Of a stretch of DNA of 64,000 bases, positions 1-8,427 are shown in pieces. Within the stretch, counting starts at the first letter, position 1; each line of letters starts with the position of its first letter. A model generated the notes under the pieces. That model was given only the letters and a program-made list of their open reading frames with translations, did no database searches and had not been told where the DNA came from. The stretch comes from Peribacillus faecalis. Its GTDB lineage: Bacteria > Bacillota > Bacilli > Bacillales > DSM-1321. The stretch lies in the NCBI RefSeq assembly GCF_014712675.1, contig NZ_JACXSI010000008.1, positions 25,145 through 89,144 of the forward strand, written 5' to 3'. Position numbers and translations under genes: made by a program.

Positions 1-27
1 AACGTTTGATGACTTTACAAAGTACAA

Positions 28-783
28 CTAAACGAATAACCGCGGAATTGACTCACCTGGTGCATAGCGACGGGAAGATCGATTTTGTCCTTGTATCGGA
101 GAAGGCGGCTTAATATGCGGTTGGTGTTGAGTGATTGGCTTTTGTTCAGGTATCGGTGCCTGCTCGCTTTTTAATGGAGAGGCAACAGCAGTGTGTTCTC
201 TATTCTCCGATTTTTGCTGTTCATCTTCTTTGCTGCCTAGTCCTTGAATAACTTTCCACACTGAAGGGATGTTTTTGACCATTGGACCGTATTGTTGAAC
301 GAGCGGGCCAAACGATTCAGCTGCTTGCAAAACTTTTTGGGTATTGTTTAACATATTAGTAAGGTTAGCCGGATTAACGATGCTTTGCAGAATTCCTCCG
401 CTTTCGGCAGCTGCTGTGGCGGCTGAAGCGGCGCCTCTTGTATTGTCAGAAGGCAGCGAAAAGAGCGATTGGGCAGTTGGTGCAGGTGGAGGCGGCTGCT
501 TGTTTGAATTTCTGAACAGCTTGGAAAGAAATCCTTTCTTCTCCTGCTCCGGAGGCTCGTTAAATCCTTGCCTTGGAGGCATCATATACGATTGGGAAGG
601 TGGTCGGTTCGGATATTGTCTATAATTCCCGCCAGGCTGATATTGCTGCTGAAGAGGGTAAGGAGGCGGCATTTGTTGCGTATTGTTTGGATAATAGTTC
701 ATGTTATAGGTCATTGGCTGCTGAACGGGATATTGATTCGGCATAAATTGATTGCGGGGCATCTGGTTATACATTCTGTTCAT
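28..783 (-). CDS. yqfQ: YqfQ/VrrA-like low-complexity protein
   Basis: The 251-residue product starts with about 75 residues very rich in Gln, Pro, Asn, Tyr and Met. A more ordinary middle section follows (residues about 130-185, with LTNMLNNTQKVLQAAESFGP and a run of QQYGPMVKNIPSVWK), then a charged, proline-rich tail. This layout resembles the YqfQ/VrrA family, whose Bacillus anthracis member contains a variable repeat. The position next to cshB and nfo matches the yqfQ-yqfR-yqfS order of B. subtilis. There is no signal peptide or membrane segment. The gene diverges from cshB, and GGAGGAATATTCACC precedes its ATG. Function is unknown; a spore-related role has been suggested for the family but nothing here shows it. 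Confidence 0.8.
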   Translation of the reverse strand: MNRMYNQMPRNQFMPNQYPVQQPMTYNMNYYPNNTQQMPPPYPLQQQYQPGGNYRQYPNRPPSQSYMMPPRQGFNEPPEQEKKGFLSKLFRNSNKQPPPPAPTAQSLFSLPSDNTRGAASAATAAAESGGILQSIVNPANLTNMLNNTQKVLQAAESFGPLVQQYGPMVKNIPSVWKVIQGLGSKEDEQQKSENREHTAVASPLKSEQAPIPEQKPITQHQPHIKPPSPIQGQNRSSRRYAPGESIPRLFV

Positions 784-991
784 GGTGAATATTCCTCCCT
801 CTGAATAATTTTGACCATATTATGTTCTAATATAGCGTATGCATTTTTGGAAGGTTTGGGAATATTTCCGCTTAATCAAAAAAAGAATTTTCATAATGTA
901 GTTGGAATTGTTGAGTTAATATAGCTTTAAGGGTAAGATAGTACAAGCAGTAATTGTTGAAAAATGCAGATTATATAAGGAGTATTACGCT

Positions 992-2308
992 ATGACAAAC
1001 CAATTCGAAAGGTTTTCCTTTCATCCATATATTTTAAAAGCCATTGAAGAACGCGGCTTTGAGAAACCTACTGATATTCAGGAACGAGTTATTCCAGCGA
1101 CATTAAAAGGCACAAGTATTATTGGGCAATCGCAAACGGGTACGGGAAAGACGCATGCGTTCTTGCTACCGATTATGAACAAGATCGATCCGCAAAAAGA
1201 AGAAGTGCAAGCAATCATTACAGCTCCTACTCGTGAACTAGCGAACCAAATTTACCAAGAGGCGCTGAAAATTGCGGAACATTTCCCGGAAGAGTCGCCA
1301 CTTACTGTTCGCTGCTATATTGGGGGAACCGATAAACAAAGAACGATTGATAAGCTAAAACAGCAACCACAACTTATAATTGGAACACCAGGAAGAATTA
1401 AAGACTTAATGGATGCGAAAGCACTGCAGGTGTATACGGCATCTACTTTAGTAGTCGATGAAGCAGATTTAATGCTTGATATGGGCTTCATTCAAGATGT
1501 TGATTATATTGCCGCACGTATGAGTGAGAAGTTTCAAATGCTTGTCTTCTCAGCAACGATTCCGGAGAAGCTGAAACCATTCTTACAGAAGTACATGGAA
1601 AACCCGCGTTATTTCCAAGTTGATCCGAAGCAAATTACAGCTCGAAAAATCGAGCACATTCTTATTCCACTTCGCCACCGCAATAAAGCGCAATTGTTAT
1701 ATGATGTTGTAACATCGTACAACCCATATTTGGCTTTAATTTTCACAAATACAAAACAAACAGCTGATATCGTTGCGGATGATTTGATGAATAAGGGCTT
1801 GCGAGTTGGAAGATTACACGGAAACTTAAGTCCGCGTGAACGCCGCAAAATGATGAAGCAAATCAATGATCTGGAATTCCAATATGTTGTTGCGACAGAC
1901 TTAGCAGCCCGAGGTATTGATATTGAAGGTGTCAGCCATGTCATTAACTATGAATTGCCGACAGATTTGGACTTCTATATTCATAGAACAGGTCGTACAG
2001 CTCGTGCTGGTTATTCAGGTATTGCAGCTACAATTTATGATTTGCCGGATGACGATGCGTTAAATAAACTTGAAAAAATGGGCTTGACTTTCATCAATAA
2101 AGATCTTGTTAATGGTGAATGGGAAGAGACAGACGACCGCAATAAGCGTAAAAAACGCAAGAAAACAAAAGAAGAGCTTGATGTCAGAGCGAAGCAAATC
2201 GTGAAGAAACCAACGAAGGTTAAGCCTGGCTATAAGAAGAAACAGCAATGGGAATTGGATAAATATAAAAAACGCCAACGTAAAATCGAAACAAGAAAAA
2301 AGAAGTAA
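992..2308 (+). CDS. cshB: DEAD-box ATP-dependent RNA helicase CshB
   Basis: This is a cytoplasmic RNA helicase of 438 residues with all the DEAD-box motifs. They include a Q motif near residue 25 (KPTDIQERVIP), motif I QSQTGTGKT, Ia PTRELANQ, motif II VDEAD, motif III SAT, and motif VI HRTGRTARAG. After the two RecA-like domains (to about residue 365) comes a strongly basic tail rich in Lys and Arg, typical of RNA-binding extensions in CshB/YqfR. The ATG follows AAGGAG with good spacing. The gene lies directly upstream of nfo (33 bp gap), as in B. subtilis, so the two probably share a transcript. The family acts in RNA decay, ribosome assembly and cold adaptation. Confidence 0.95.
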   Translation: MTNQFERFSFHPYILKAIEERGFEKPTDIQERVIPATLKGTSIIGQSQTGTGKTHAFLLPIMNKIDPQKEEVQAIITAPTRELANQIYQEALKIAEHFPEESPLTVRCYIGGTDKQRTIDKLKQQPQLIIGTPGRIKDLMDAKALQVYTASTLVVDEADLMLDMGFIQDVDYIAARMSEKFQMLVFSATIPEKLKPFLQKYMENPRYFQVDPKQITARKIEHILIPLRHRNKAQLLYDVVTSYNPYLALIFTNTKQTADIVADDLMNKGLRVGRLHGNLSPRERRKMMKQINDLEFQYVVATDLAARGIDIEGVSHVINYELPTDLDFYIHRTGRTARAGYSGIAATIYDLPDDDALNKLEKMGLTFINKDLVNGEWEETDDRNKRKKRKKTKEELDVRAKQIVKKPTKVKPGYKKKQQWELDKYKKRQRKIETRKKK

Positions 2309-2341
2309 GATGAATATTGACGGATTAAAGGGAGTGGAACA

Positions 2342-3235
2342 ATGCTAAAAATCGGTTCACACGTATCTATGAGCGGGAAGAAGATGTTATTGGCAGCCAG
2401 TGAGGAAGCTTTATCCTACGGTGCCAATACGTTTATGATTTATACTGGTGCGCCGCAAAATACGCGTAGAAAACCAATCGAGGATTTAAACATTGAAGCC
2501 GGCAAAAAACATATGGAAGAGCACGGTATGCATGACATTGTCGTTCACGCTCCATACATTATTAATATCGGGAACTCGCTGAAGCCGGAAACATTTCAAT
2601 TAGGTGTTGAGTTTTTAACATCTGAGATTCAGCGTACAGAAGCGATTGGAGCAAAGCAAATTGTGCTTCATCCAGGCGCTCATGTCGGCGCTGGCGCTGA
2701 GGAAGGCATCAAAAAGATTATTGAAGGCCTAAATGAAGTACTGACGGGCAAAGAGCAACTGCAAATCGCGCTAGAAACGATGGCGGGTAAAGGGACTGAA
2801 TGCGGACGCAGCTTCGAGGAGCTGGCGATGATCATCGATGGTGTTACGCATAATGACCGTTTATCAGTATGTTTTGATACATGTCATACGCATGACGCAG
2901 GCTATAATATTGTTGAAGACTTCGATGGTGTATTGAATGAATTCGATAAAATTATCGGTATCAATCGCTTAAAAGTGCTGCACATTAATGACAGCAAAAA
3001 TGTACGTGGAGCCGGAAAAGACCGTCATGAAAATATCGGCTTTGGTCACATCGGTTTTGATGCGATTCATAAAATTGTTCATCACCCGCAATTGATGGAC
3101 ATTCCAAAAATCTTGGAAACGCCGTTTGTCGGTGAAGATAAAAACAATAAAAAGGCACCTTATAAGTATGAAATCGATATGTTGAAAAAAGGTGTGTTCC
3201 AGGAAGACTTGCAAACAATCATTGCTAATTCCTGA
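2342..3235 (+). CDS. nfo: deoxyribonuclease IV (AP endonuclease) Nfo
   Basis: Endonuclease IV cleaves the backbone 5' of abasic sites during base excision repair. The 297-residue length is normal for the family. Visible landmarks are the start [25 protein letters not shown], the zinc-ligand stretches [10 protein letters not shown] and [31 protein letters not shown], and [11 protein letters not shown]. These supply the His, Asp and Glu residues of the trinuclear zinc centre. The gene follows cshB and is preceded by AAGGGAGTGG. It ends at a clear terminator, so cshB-nfo reads as one unit. Identification rests on full-length family character and conserved synteny. Confidence 0.96.
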   Translation: MLKIGSHVSMSGKKMLLAASEEALSYGANTFMIYTGAPQNTRRKPIEDLNIEAGKKHMEEHGMHDIVVHAPYIINIGNSLKPETFQLGVEFLTSEIQRTEAIGAKQIVLHPGAHVGAGAEEGIKKIIEGLNEVLTGKEQLQIALETMAGKGTECGRSFEELAMIIDGVTHNDRLSVCFDTCHTHDAGYNIVEDFDGVLNEFDKIIGINRLKVLHINDSKNVRGAGKDRHENIGFGHIGFDAIHKIVHHPQLMDIPKILETPFVGEDKNNKKAPYKYEIDMLKKGVFQEDLQTIIANS

Positions 3236-3245
3236 TTAAACGACA

Positions 3246-3287
3246 AAGAGGATACGCTCATATTGACGAGCATATCCTCTCTTTTGT
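3246..3287 (+). terminator. intrinsic terminator after nfo
   Basis: AGAGGAT...GCTC is followed by GAGC...ATCCTCT and CTTTTGTTTG. This gives an interrupted stem of about 11 pairs with a short T-rich tail, placed 11 bp after the nfo stop. Confidence 0.8.
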
Positions 3288-3290
3288 TTG

Positions 3291-3361
3291 CTCCTTTTTC
3301 ATCGAGATGAATCTAAGTAACATATTCATGATGAAAAAGGATTGGTGACGGTTTTTCTTAT
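3291..3361 (+). repeat. R1 repeat, copy A (terminator-like intergenic repeat)
   Basis: This is the first of a family of near-identical intergenic units. It starts CTCCTTTTTCATCGAG and ends GATGAAAAAGG, followed by ATTGGTGACGGTTTTTCTTA. The outer arms CCTTTTTCATC and GATGAAAAAGG are perfect inverted repeats. The inner ATGAAT and ATTCAT also pair. A small ACCG-GTGA-CGGT type hairpin (here ATTG instead of ACCG) with a T-run closes the unit. Other copies lie at 3496, 6358, 54833, 58738 and 63864. Confidence 0.8.
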
Positions 3362-3390
3362 TTCTTAAGAAAGTATAAAATTATGAACTC

Positions 3391-3495
3391 GGTTAGCTGT
3401 CTAACCTTACACCTGCCATGCTCGGTCCTAAGCAGCCTCCCCCAAGAAACCAAAGGCGGGTTTCTTGTGTGATTCTTCTTAGTCCTCCCGCATGG
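3391..3495. repeat. R2 repeat, internally deleted copy
   Basis: It begins AGCTGTCTAACCTTACACCTGCCATGCTCGG, written here in parts: GCTGTCTAACC, then CACCTGCCATGCTCGG. It then jumps to a CCCCCAAGAAACC...GGTTTCTTG hairpin and ends TTAGTCCTCCCGCATGG. Compared with the copy at 6194 it lacks about 60 bases in the centre. It is followed directly by an R1 unit, as at 6194-6426. No reading frame crosses it. Confidence 0.7.
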
Positions 3496-3565
3496 CTCCT
3501 TTTTCATCGAGGTGAATCTAAGTAGCATATTCATGATGAAAAAGGATCGGTGACGGTTTTTCTTA
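3496..3565 (-). repeat. R1 repeat, copy B
   Basis: Nearly identical to copy A over its whole length (CTCCTTTTTCATCGAGGTGAA... then GATGAAAAAGGATCGG). It ends flush against the stop codon of the minus-strand yqfT gene, so it lies in the 3' flank of that gene. Confidence 0.75.
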
Positions 3566-3823
3566 TTATCTTCCCGTCAGTTTCAGGAAAACGTATTCAA
3601 TTTGTTTGGCACGTTCATTGCCAACAATCCCGGATATTTTATTTAAGATCATATTTCGATGGCTGTCATTGAATAGGTTATAGTTTTTTCCGTTCAGTTC
3701 CATGGCGATTTGGTCTGCCTCAGCTGTTGAGAGGGCAATACCGTTTTGCTTAGCCAACTGCAGCAATTCTCCTCGTCTGATGTTGTTCAGTTTCATATTC
3801 ACAAGGTTTTCCAAAAATTTCAC
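3566..3823 (-). CDS. yqfT: YqfT-like DUF2624 protein
   Basis: The protein is 85 residues when started at the GTG at 3821-3823, which is preceded by GAGGAGGG at ideal spacing. The reading frame stays open upstream, but that part has no ribosome binding site and adds an unlikely N-terminus. The sequence (NMKLNNIRRGELLQLAKQ, then AEADQIAMELNGKNYNLF, then ISGIVGNERAKQIE) is small, soluble and helical. It fits the DUF2624/YqfT family in length and in position between nfo and the zinc transporter genes. Function is unknown. Confidence 0.82.
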   Translation of the reverse strand: MKFLENLVNMKLNNIRRGELLQLAKQNGIALSTAEADQIAMELNGKNYNLFNDSHRNMILNKISGIVGNERAKQIEYVFLKLTGR

Positions 3824-3987
3824 GTTATCCCTCCTCTTCATTAACATATGAAGAGAACTTGGATTAGTGACCAAAAAAGTGCTTTGTTTTCCTATAAAAT
3901 ATGTATCGTTGGTCTGCAATGTATACTGAGAGGTTCTTAACCGAGTTTTCTTTACTTTTTGCTTGGAAGAGAGTATACTACAACAAG

Positions 3988-4008
3988 TAAATCGTAATGA
4001 TTCTTAAA
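3988..4008. promoter_or_regulatory. probable Zur box upstream of znuC
   Basis: TAAATCGTAATGATTCTTAAA closely matches the left half and centre of the known Bacillus Zur operator (AAATCGTAAT-N-ATTACGATTT), with a degraded right half. It sits about 15-30 bp before znuC, inside an operon that encodes Zur itself. This would repress zinc uptake when zinc is plentiful. Confidence 0.7.
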
Positions 4009-4021
4009 ATAGGTGATTATA

Positions 4022-4765
4022 TTGAATGAAACAGTCATTAATATCAAGGACCTTTCTTATCGATATGAAAAGGAAGCAGTGCTTGAACATATAAATATTA
4101 ATATTCCTAAAGGCTCTTTTTTGGCGATTATCGGGCCAAACGGTTCTGGTAAATCGACCTTAATTAAATTAATGCTCGGGTTATTAAAAGTCCAAACAGG
4201 TTCAATCGAGCTGTTCGGACAGCCAATTCAGGAGTTTAAAGATTGGGACCAAATCGGTTATGTTTCGCAAAAAGCAAACTCGTTTAACAGCGGGTTCCCG
4301 GCAACTGTTTTTGAGGTTGTCATGAGCGGATTGACAAAGAAAATCGGTCTTTTCCACTTTGCGAAAAAGCAGCATCGCGAGCAAGTGATGAGTGCCTTGA
4401 AATCAGTCGATATGCTTGATTTTGCCGATCGTAACATTGGTGAACTTTCCGGTGGTCAGCAACAGCGCGTATTCATTGCCAGAGCGCTTGTCAGCGATCC
4501 GCAACTGCTGATTTTGGATGAACCGACAGTCGGCGTCGATGCGGCAAACGAAACGCAGTTTTATAAAATCGTGGAGCATTTAAATAAAGACCTTGGCATT
4601 ACAATCATACTTGTGACACATGATATAGAAGCTGTCAGCGATGAAGTGACGCAGGTTGCTTGCCTGAATAAACATCTTCACTTTCATGGAAACTCCCATG
4701 AATATCAGCAGTTAAGCGATGTGGAATTATCATGCTTCTATGATAATAGTCCAAGGAAAAGATAA
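4022..4765 (+). CDS. znuC: zinc ABC transporter ATP-binding protein ZnuC
   Basis: This is the ATPase of a high-affinity metal importer. It shows Walker A GPNGSGKST, a Q-loop (YVSQK), signature LSGGQQQRV, Walker B LLILDEPTVG, and the H-loop VTHD. A TTG at 4022 is preferred because AGGTGA lies 5-6 bases upstream; a GTG at 4013 is in frame but falls on that same motif. Length (about 247 residues) is normal. It is followed by the permease gene and by zur, and a Zur-like operator precedes it, so zinc rather than manganese is the likely substrate. The binding protein ZnuA is not encoded in this window. Confidence 0.93.
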   Translation: MNETVINIKDLSYRYEKEAVLEHININIPKGSFLAIIGPNGSGKSTLIKLMLGLLKVQTGSIELFGQPIQEFKDWDQIGYVSQKANSFNSGFPATVFEVVMSGLTKKIGLFHFAKKQHREQVMSALKSVDMLDFADRNIGELSGGQQQRVFIARALVSDPQLLILDEPTVGVDAANETQFYKIVEHLNKDLGITIILVTHDIEAVSDEVTQVACLNKHLHFHGNSHEYQQLSDVELSCFYDNSPRKR

Positions 4766-4815
4766 TTTAATTTATCACAACAATGAATTTAGAAAAATGA
4801 ATCGGGAGGCTTCCG

Positions 4816-5649
4816 ATGATATCAGGTATACTTAAATATGAATTCCTGCAAAATGCTTTTTTTACAGGGATGATCATTGGCGTCATCGCACCATTGTTGG
4901 GTGTTTTTGTTGTGGTGCGAAGACAATCATTAATAGCAGATGCGCTAAGCCATGTAACGCTTGGCGGTATCGCATTCAGTTTGTTTATTGAGAAAAAATT
5001 TCTTGTTGCCGGTGCGATGAACCCGCTTTATATGGGAATGGCATTCTCGGTCGGCGGCTCACTTATAATTGAAAAGCTGAGAAGTGTATATAAGCATTAT
5101 CAGGAGCTTGCTATTCCGATTATTTTATCTGCCGGGATGGGGCTTAGTGTTATTTTCATTTCTTTGGCAGATGGGTTTAATACAGATTTATTTAATTATT
5201 TATTCGGCAGTGTCAGCGCTGTTTCTAGGCAGGATTTATGGACGATTGCTGGTGTAGCGATTATTGTTATAGCAATTGTTTATATCTTATTTAAGGAATT
5301 ATTTTTACTGTCATTTGATGAAGACCATGCAAAGGCATCGGGCATTCCGGCAAAATATATCCATTTTATTTTTATTGTGTTAGTGGCGCTTGTGATTGCC
5401 GCTTCTATGCGTATAGTCGGTATTTTGCTTGTTTCGTCACTAATGACATTGCCTGTTGCGGCAGGTCTTCGATTAGCGAAAGGGTTTAAACAGCTGATTG
5501 TCTATTCGGTCATATTTGGAGAAATTTCTGTTGTCGGCGGACTTATACTAGCCTATCATTTAGACTTGGCGCCGGGCGGAACAATTGTAATGCTCGCTAT
5601 TCTTATTTTGATCGGCTCTATTTTAATCAAGAAGTTTCGTCGTGCTTAA
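4816..5649 (+). CDS. znuB: zinc ABC transporter permease ZnuB
   Basis: This 277-residue membrane protein has about eight hydrophobic segments and belongs to the ABC-3 family of metal permeases. Landmarks are PLLGVFVVVRRQSLIADALSH near residues 25-45, where the family contacts the ATPase, and a hydrophobic Gly-rich second half (AASMRIVGILLVSSLMTLPVA). GGGAGG precedes the ATG. It lies 50 bp after znuC and 24 bp before zur, so one transcript is likely, controlled by zinc through Zur. Confidence 0.93.
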   Translation: MISGILKYEFLQNAFFTGMIIGVIAPLLGVFVVVRRQSLIADALSHVTLGGIAFSLFIEKKFLVAGAMNPLYMGMAFSVGGSLIIEKLRSVYKHYQELAIPIILSAGMGLSVIFISLADGFNTDLFNYLFGSVSAVSRQDLWTIAGVAIIVIAIVYILFKELFLLSFDEDHAKASGIPAKYIHFIFIVLVALVIAASMRIVGILLVSSLMTLPVAAGLRLAKGFKQLIVYSVIFGEISVVGGLILAYHLDLAPGGTIVMLAILILIGSILIKKFRRA

Positions 5650-5673
5650 AACTTGTCATAGGAGTGAACCTTT

Positions 5674-6084
5674 ATGAGAGTGGATGAAGCATTATTGCTT
5701 TTAAAGGAAAAGGGATATAAATTTACAGGGAAACGCGAAGAAATGCTTCAGCTTTTTTCTGATCATAACAAGTATTTGACAGCTAAAGATGTGCTTGAAA
5801 ATATGAAAGTGAATTATCCTGGCCTAAGTTTCGATACAATCTACCGAAATTTATCGCTGTTTGTAAATCTGGGGATTCTGGAAATGACAGAGTTATCGGG
5901 TGAAAAACATTTTCGTTTTACTTGCAGTCATAATCATCATCACCATCATTTTATTTGCTTGGACTGTGGGAAGACAAAGGAAATTAAAACGTGTCCGATG
6001 AGCACGCTGAATGAAGACTTAAAAGAATATGATATTTCCGGCCATAAGTTCGAAATTTATGGACGCTGCCCGCAATGTCAATAA
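5674..6084 (+). CDS. zur: zinc uptake regulator Zur (Fur family)
   Basis: This 136-residue Fur-family repressor has an N-terminal winged helix (residues about 1-80, with [13 protein letters not shown] as the recognition region). A metal-binding C-terminal domain follows. The His run NHHHHHHF and the CLDCG and CPQC pairs give the usual sensing and structural zinc ligands. The gene ends the znuCB-zur operon, so it is probably autoregulated through the box at 3988. The poly-His stretch is natural in Zur and is not a tag. Confidence 0.94.
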   Translation: MRVDEALLLLKEKGYKFTGKREEMLQLFSDHNKYLTAKDVLENMKVNYPGLSFDTIYRNLSLFVNLGILEMTELSGEKHFRFTCSHNHHHHHFICLDCGKTKEIKTCPMSTLNEDLKEYDISGHKFEIYGRCPQCQ

Positions 6085-6088
6085 TGAG

Positions 6089-6139
6089 AAGCGCCTGTCA
6101 GTAAAGCTGTGAAACAGTTTTCTGACAGGCGCTTTTTTA
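6089..6139 (+). terminator. intrinsic terminator after zur
   Basis: AAGCGCCTGTCAG and CTGACAGGCGCTT form a perfect 13-bp stem around a 20-base loop that can fold further, followed by TTTTTA. This is a strong operon end. Confidence 0.92.
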
Positions 6140-6193
6140 TTGTTGCGTGCCGTTTTTTAAAAGGTAAGAAAGTTGATATTTCTGAACAACGAT

Positions 6194-6357
6194 AGATGTC
6201 TAACCTTGCACCTGCCATGCTCGGAGCCCTACAGGATGTAGGTCACATCGGCGAAGACATGCGGACGTGATGGTTTTAGCTGATGTTCATTACATGTGAC
6301 TCCCCCAAGAAACAAAAAAACGGTTCCTTGGGGGAGTCATCTTAGTCCTCCTGCATG
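6194..6357. repeat. R2 repeat, full-length copy
   Basis: Order of parts: GATGTCTAACC, CACCTGCCATGCTCGG, a CCTACAGGATGTAGG palindrome, CGGCGAAGACATGCGG, TTAGCTGATGTTCATTAC, then a long hairpin GACTCCCCCAAGAAAC / GGTTCCTTGGGGGAGTC and TTAGTCCTCCTGCATGTC. The unit runs straight into R1 copy C. It looks like a structured non-coding element. A related copy without the large hairpin precedes the DUF456 gene at 47394. Confidence 0.75.
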
Positions 6358-6426
6358 TCTCCTTTTTCATCGAGGTAAATCTAAGTAGCATATTCATGAT
6401 GAAAAAGGACCGGTGCCGTTTTTTCT
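6358..6426 (-). repeat. R1 repeat, copy C, overlapping the yqfW 3' end
   Basis: Same arms as copies A and B (CTCCTTTTTCATCGAGGTAAA, then GATGAAAAAGGACCGG). The final part reads GTGCCGTTTTTTCT instead of GTGACGGTTTTTCT. The right half of the repeat encodes the last residues and the stop codon of the minus-strand yqfW gene. Confidence 0.8.
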
Positions 6427-6993
6427 ATTTAGCCATCTTCGTACCCATTCATCAGCTTCAGTCCAGTTATTGACCCTAATGATGCCATTAGGAGTAACGC
6501 CTTGGTTGTAGGGTGTATTAAATAAAACGACAGGTATGTTACATTCCTCGAGAATTTGAACCGCGTTATCATCTTTATCTTCAAAAAAAAGTTCAATCTT
6601 GTGTTTTTTGATCGATTCGATTTTGTCATGAGAGCCGATAAGTTCAAGATGGTTGTACGTTAATTGATGATGAATAAACCATTCCTCTGTAATAGTCATT
6701 AATGAGGCATTTCTGGCACTGATGTAAAACAGCTCAGCAAAATGCTCAGCCCATGTATTAAGTATTTGCTTTGAATCATCCTTTAAAGGCGAATTTTTGT
6801 ATATGTTCTCTTCGTTAGAGCGAAACCATTGATACATCGTTTGTTCATCAACTCCAACGAATTTTCTGATATTGTACTCTTTAATATCTTCGAGCTTTAG
6901 TTCGGTTTTAAAATCTTTATTTATATAAGGCAGAATTGTATCAGGTCTGGTAATTGTTCCGTCAATATCAATACCAAATCGTTTTTTACTCAT
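6394..6993 (-). CDS. yqfW: HAD-family nucleotidase-like protein YqfW
   Basis: The HAD phosphatase motif I (FGIDIDGTIT) lies at residues about 6-15, motif II is the YISARN region near residue 94, and FFEDKDDNA near residue 135 supplies the last acidic pair. This is the NT5C-like arrangement found in YqfW, and the place after zur matches B. subtilis. It should be a cytoplasmic Mg-dependent phosphatase, perhaps for nucleotides; the substrate is not shown. The last residues (KNGTGPFSS) and the stop come from an R1 repeat, so the natural C-terminus may have been replaced. A start of GTAAAATGAG with GGGGAG just upstream supports the ATG. Confidence 0.82.
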   Translation of the reverse strand: MSKKRFGIDIDGTITRPDTILPYINKDFKTELKLEDIKEYNIRKFVGVDEQTMYQWFRSNEENIYKNSPLKDDSKQILNTWAEHFAELFYISARNASLMTITEEWFIHHQLTYNHLELIGSHDKIESIKKHKIELFFEDKDDNAVQILEECNIPVVLFNTPYNQGVTPNGIIRVNNWTEADEWVRRWLNRKNGTGPFSS

Positions 6994-7136
6994 TTTACTC
7001 CCCTTAAATAAATTTATTTAATACCATTGTAAAACAATTCCGTCAAGTTGACACTGTTAGAGTTTGATGATGAGTAAAGACAAATATAATTGGAGAAAAT
7101 AACCTGGCACCTTAATATGAAAGTGAGGACTATAGT

Positions 7137-7460
7137 GTGAGGTATCGCAAAAACAAGAGGCATGCCAGAGCAAATATTTATCATGAGGAGATTGCGGCAG
7201 AAATGATTTGTTCTCCTTATAGAAGGGATACAGATCAAGCAAATAACCGGGAAACCGGGAACTTGTCTAAATTGGCTGGCTTTGTGGCACTGTTTTTAAG
7301 TTTATTATCATTTTTTATAGCACCATTTGTTTGTGCTGTGGTCGCCATTATAATAGGTTTCTTTGCTCAGCGAATTGGAGAAATCGCCATTGGAGCCTGG
7401 GCAATTGGTATAAGTGCGTTATCGATTATCCTTGCCATTTTCATAATACCGCTTTTTTGA
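7137..7460 (+). CDS. small YqfX-like membrane protein (copy 1)
   Basis: The product has 107 residues: a charged N-terminal 45 residues, then two hydrophobic segments (FVALFLSLLSFFIAPFVC and a pair around GAWAIGISALSIILAIF). The motif GFxAxRxGEIxIxxWAIGxxALSIIL is shared with the product at 25176-25445. Its position after yqfW suggests it is the yqfX counterpart. The GTG start has AAAGTGAGG a few bases upstream. It lies at the left edge of exopolysaccharide locus I, while its paralogue opens locus II. Function is unknown. Confidence 0.7.
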   Translation: MRYRKNKRHARANIYHEEIAAEMICSPYRRDTDQANNRETGNLSKLAGFVALFLSLLSFFIAPFVCAVVAIIIGFFAQRIGEIAIGAWAIGISALSIILAIFIIPLF

Positions 7461-7470
7461 GGTGTTAAAG

Positions 7471-7498
7471 AGGCTGCCTCACTTGTATGAGACAGCCT
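7471..7498 (+). terminator. hairpin after the YqfX-like gene
   Basis: AGGCTG-C-CTCA pairs with TGAG-A-CAGCCT, leaving one mismatch in a 10-bp stem. The T-tract after it is weak (ATATTACC), so this may terminate only partly. Confidence 0.6.
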
Positions 7499-7687
7499 AT
7501 ATTACCGTTTGTAATGTTTAGAATTATTAATCTTTAGTGAAAAAACTATAAAAAGCAGAATTGGCTTTTTAGATGATATTATCAGTAATGGAAATAAACA
7601 ATTTAGCTTATCGGTTATGAGTTTTGCTTCTTCAAGAAGATTCATATAGTAAGAAAATCATAGTAAAAAAGGGGAAAATTTATTATT

Positions 7688-8365
7688 ATGGCTCGGATTT
7701 TAGTTTTAGATGATGATAAAATTGCTTCTGTTACTTTGAAACGCAGACTGGAAATTGAAGGCTATACAGTAGATTGTGTATCAGATCCATTGGAGGCAAT
7801 TGAAGCCTGTGATAACAACCAATATGATCTGTTAATATTGGATGTTGTAATGCACGAATCAGATATCGATGGTGTAGAGGCTGCATCCATGATCAGGAGA
7901 CGCAGCAAGGCGAATATTCCTTTTATTTTTGTAACATCTGCCAGCAGTGAAGATGCTCACCTTAGAGGATTAAATGAAGGAGCTGTAGCTTATCTTACGA
8001 AGCCTATAAGCTTTAAAGTATTGGCTCTGCAAGTTAAAAATATACTGTATAACATTAAAAGTTCCGGGACCGGTGAAATCCAACCGCTGGTTTACAAAGG
8101 CTATAAATTAGATATAGAAAGAAATATTATTCATACTAAAGATTATTGTATTCGCTTAAGCCCAAAACCGATGGCTTGTTTAGCTTATTTGATAAAAAAT
8201 AAGGGAAGAGTTATCAGTAAGAAGGAATTATCCGAACACGTATGGATGGGAGAATATTATGTCAGCGATGATGTCATTAATTCAACTATCAATCGAATCA
8301 GAAAAGAGTTAGTGGACGATATAATAATAACGCATCGGGGCTTTGGCTATGAAATTGCACCTTAA
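7688..8365 (+). CDS. OmpR-family response regulator
   Basis: This 225-residue protein has a receiver domain (residues 1-120) with acidic pocket D8-D10, phospho-acceptor D52 in LLILDVVM, Thr/Ser near 82 (FVTSAS) and Lys in YLTKPIS. A winged-helix output domain follows (about 130-225), with INSTINRIRKEL as the recognition helix and HRGFGYEI in the wing. All key residues are present. It lies upstream of the exopolysaccharide genes and just before a kinase gene whose 5' part is disrupted. It may control locus I, but no target site was identified. Confidence 0.9.
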   Translation: MARILVLDDDKIASVTLKRRLEIEGYTVDCVSDPLEAIEACDNNQYDLLILDVVMHESDIDGVEAASMIRRRSKANIPFIFVTSASSEDAHLRGLNEGAVAYLTKPISFKVLALQVKNILYNIKSSGTGEIQPLVYKGYKLDIERNIIHTKDYCIRLSPKPMACLAYLIKNKGRVISKKELSEHVWMGEYYVSDDVINSTINRIRKELVDDIIITHRGFGYEIAP

Positions 8366-8427
8366 GTCCTCCACTCAACATTTTCATATTATAAATTTAA
8401 AAATTAAAACAAATTGAGGGGCTGGTT

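Noticed and set aside
344-804. Plus-strand open frames of 93 and 78 codons
   Set aside because: They lie opposite the yqfQ gene, have no ribosome binding site, and reflect its repetitive Gln/Pro codons.
3291-3565. CRISPR-like array formed by the two close R1 units
   Set aside because: Only two units, separated by an R2 element, with no regular spacers and no cas genes in the window.
5928-5955. Run of six His codons in zur that resembles an engineered tag
   Set aside because: It is internal, uses mixed codons, and His-rich loops are normal in Zur proteins.
7014-7242. Two minus-strand frames of 74 and 61 codons near the YqfX-like gene
   Set aside because: They overlap the plus-strand gene and its leader, lack ribosome binding sites and show no protein-like pattern.
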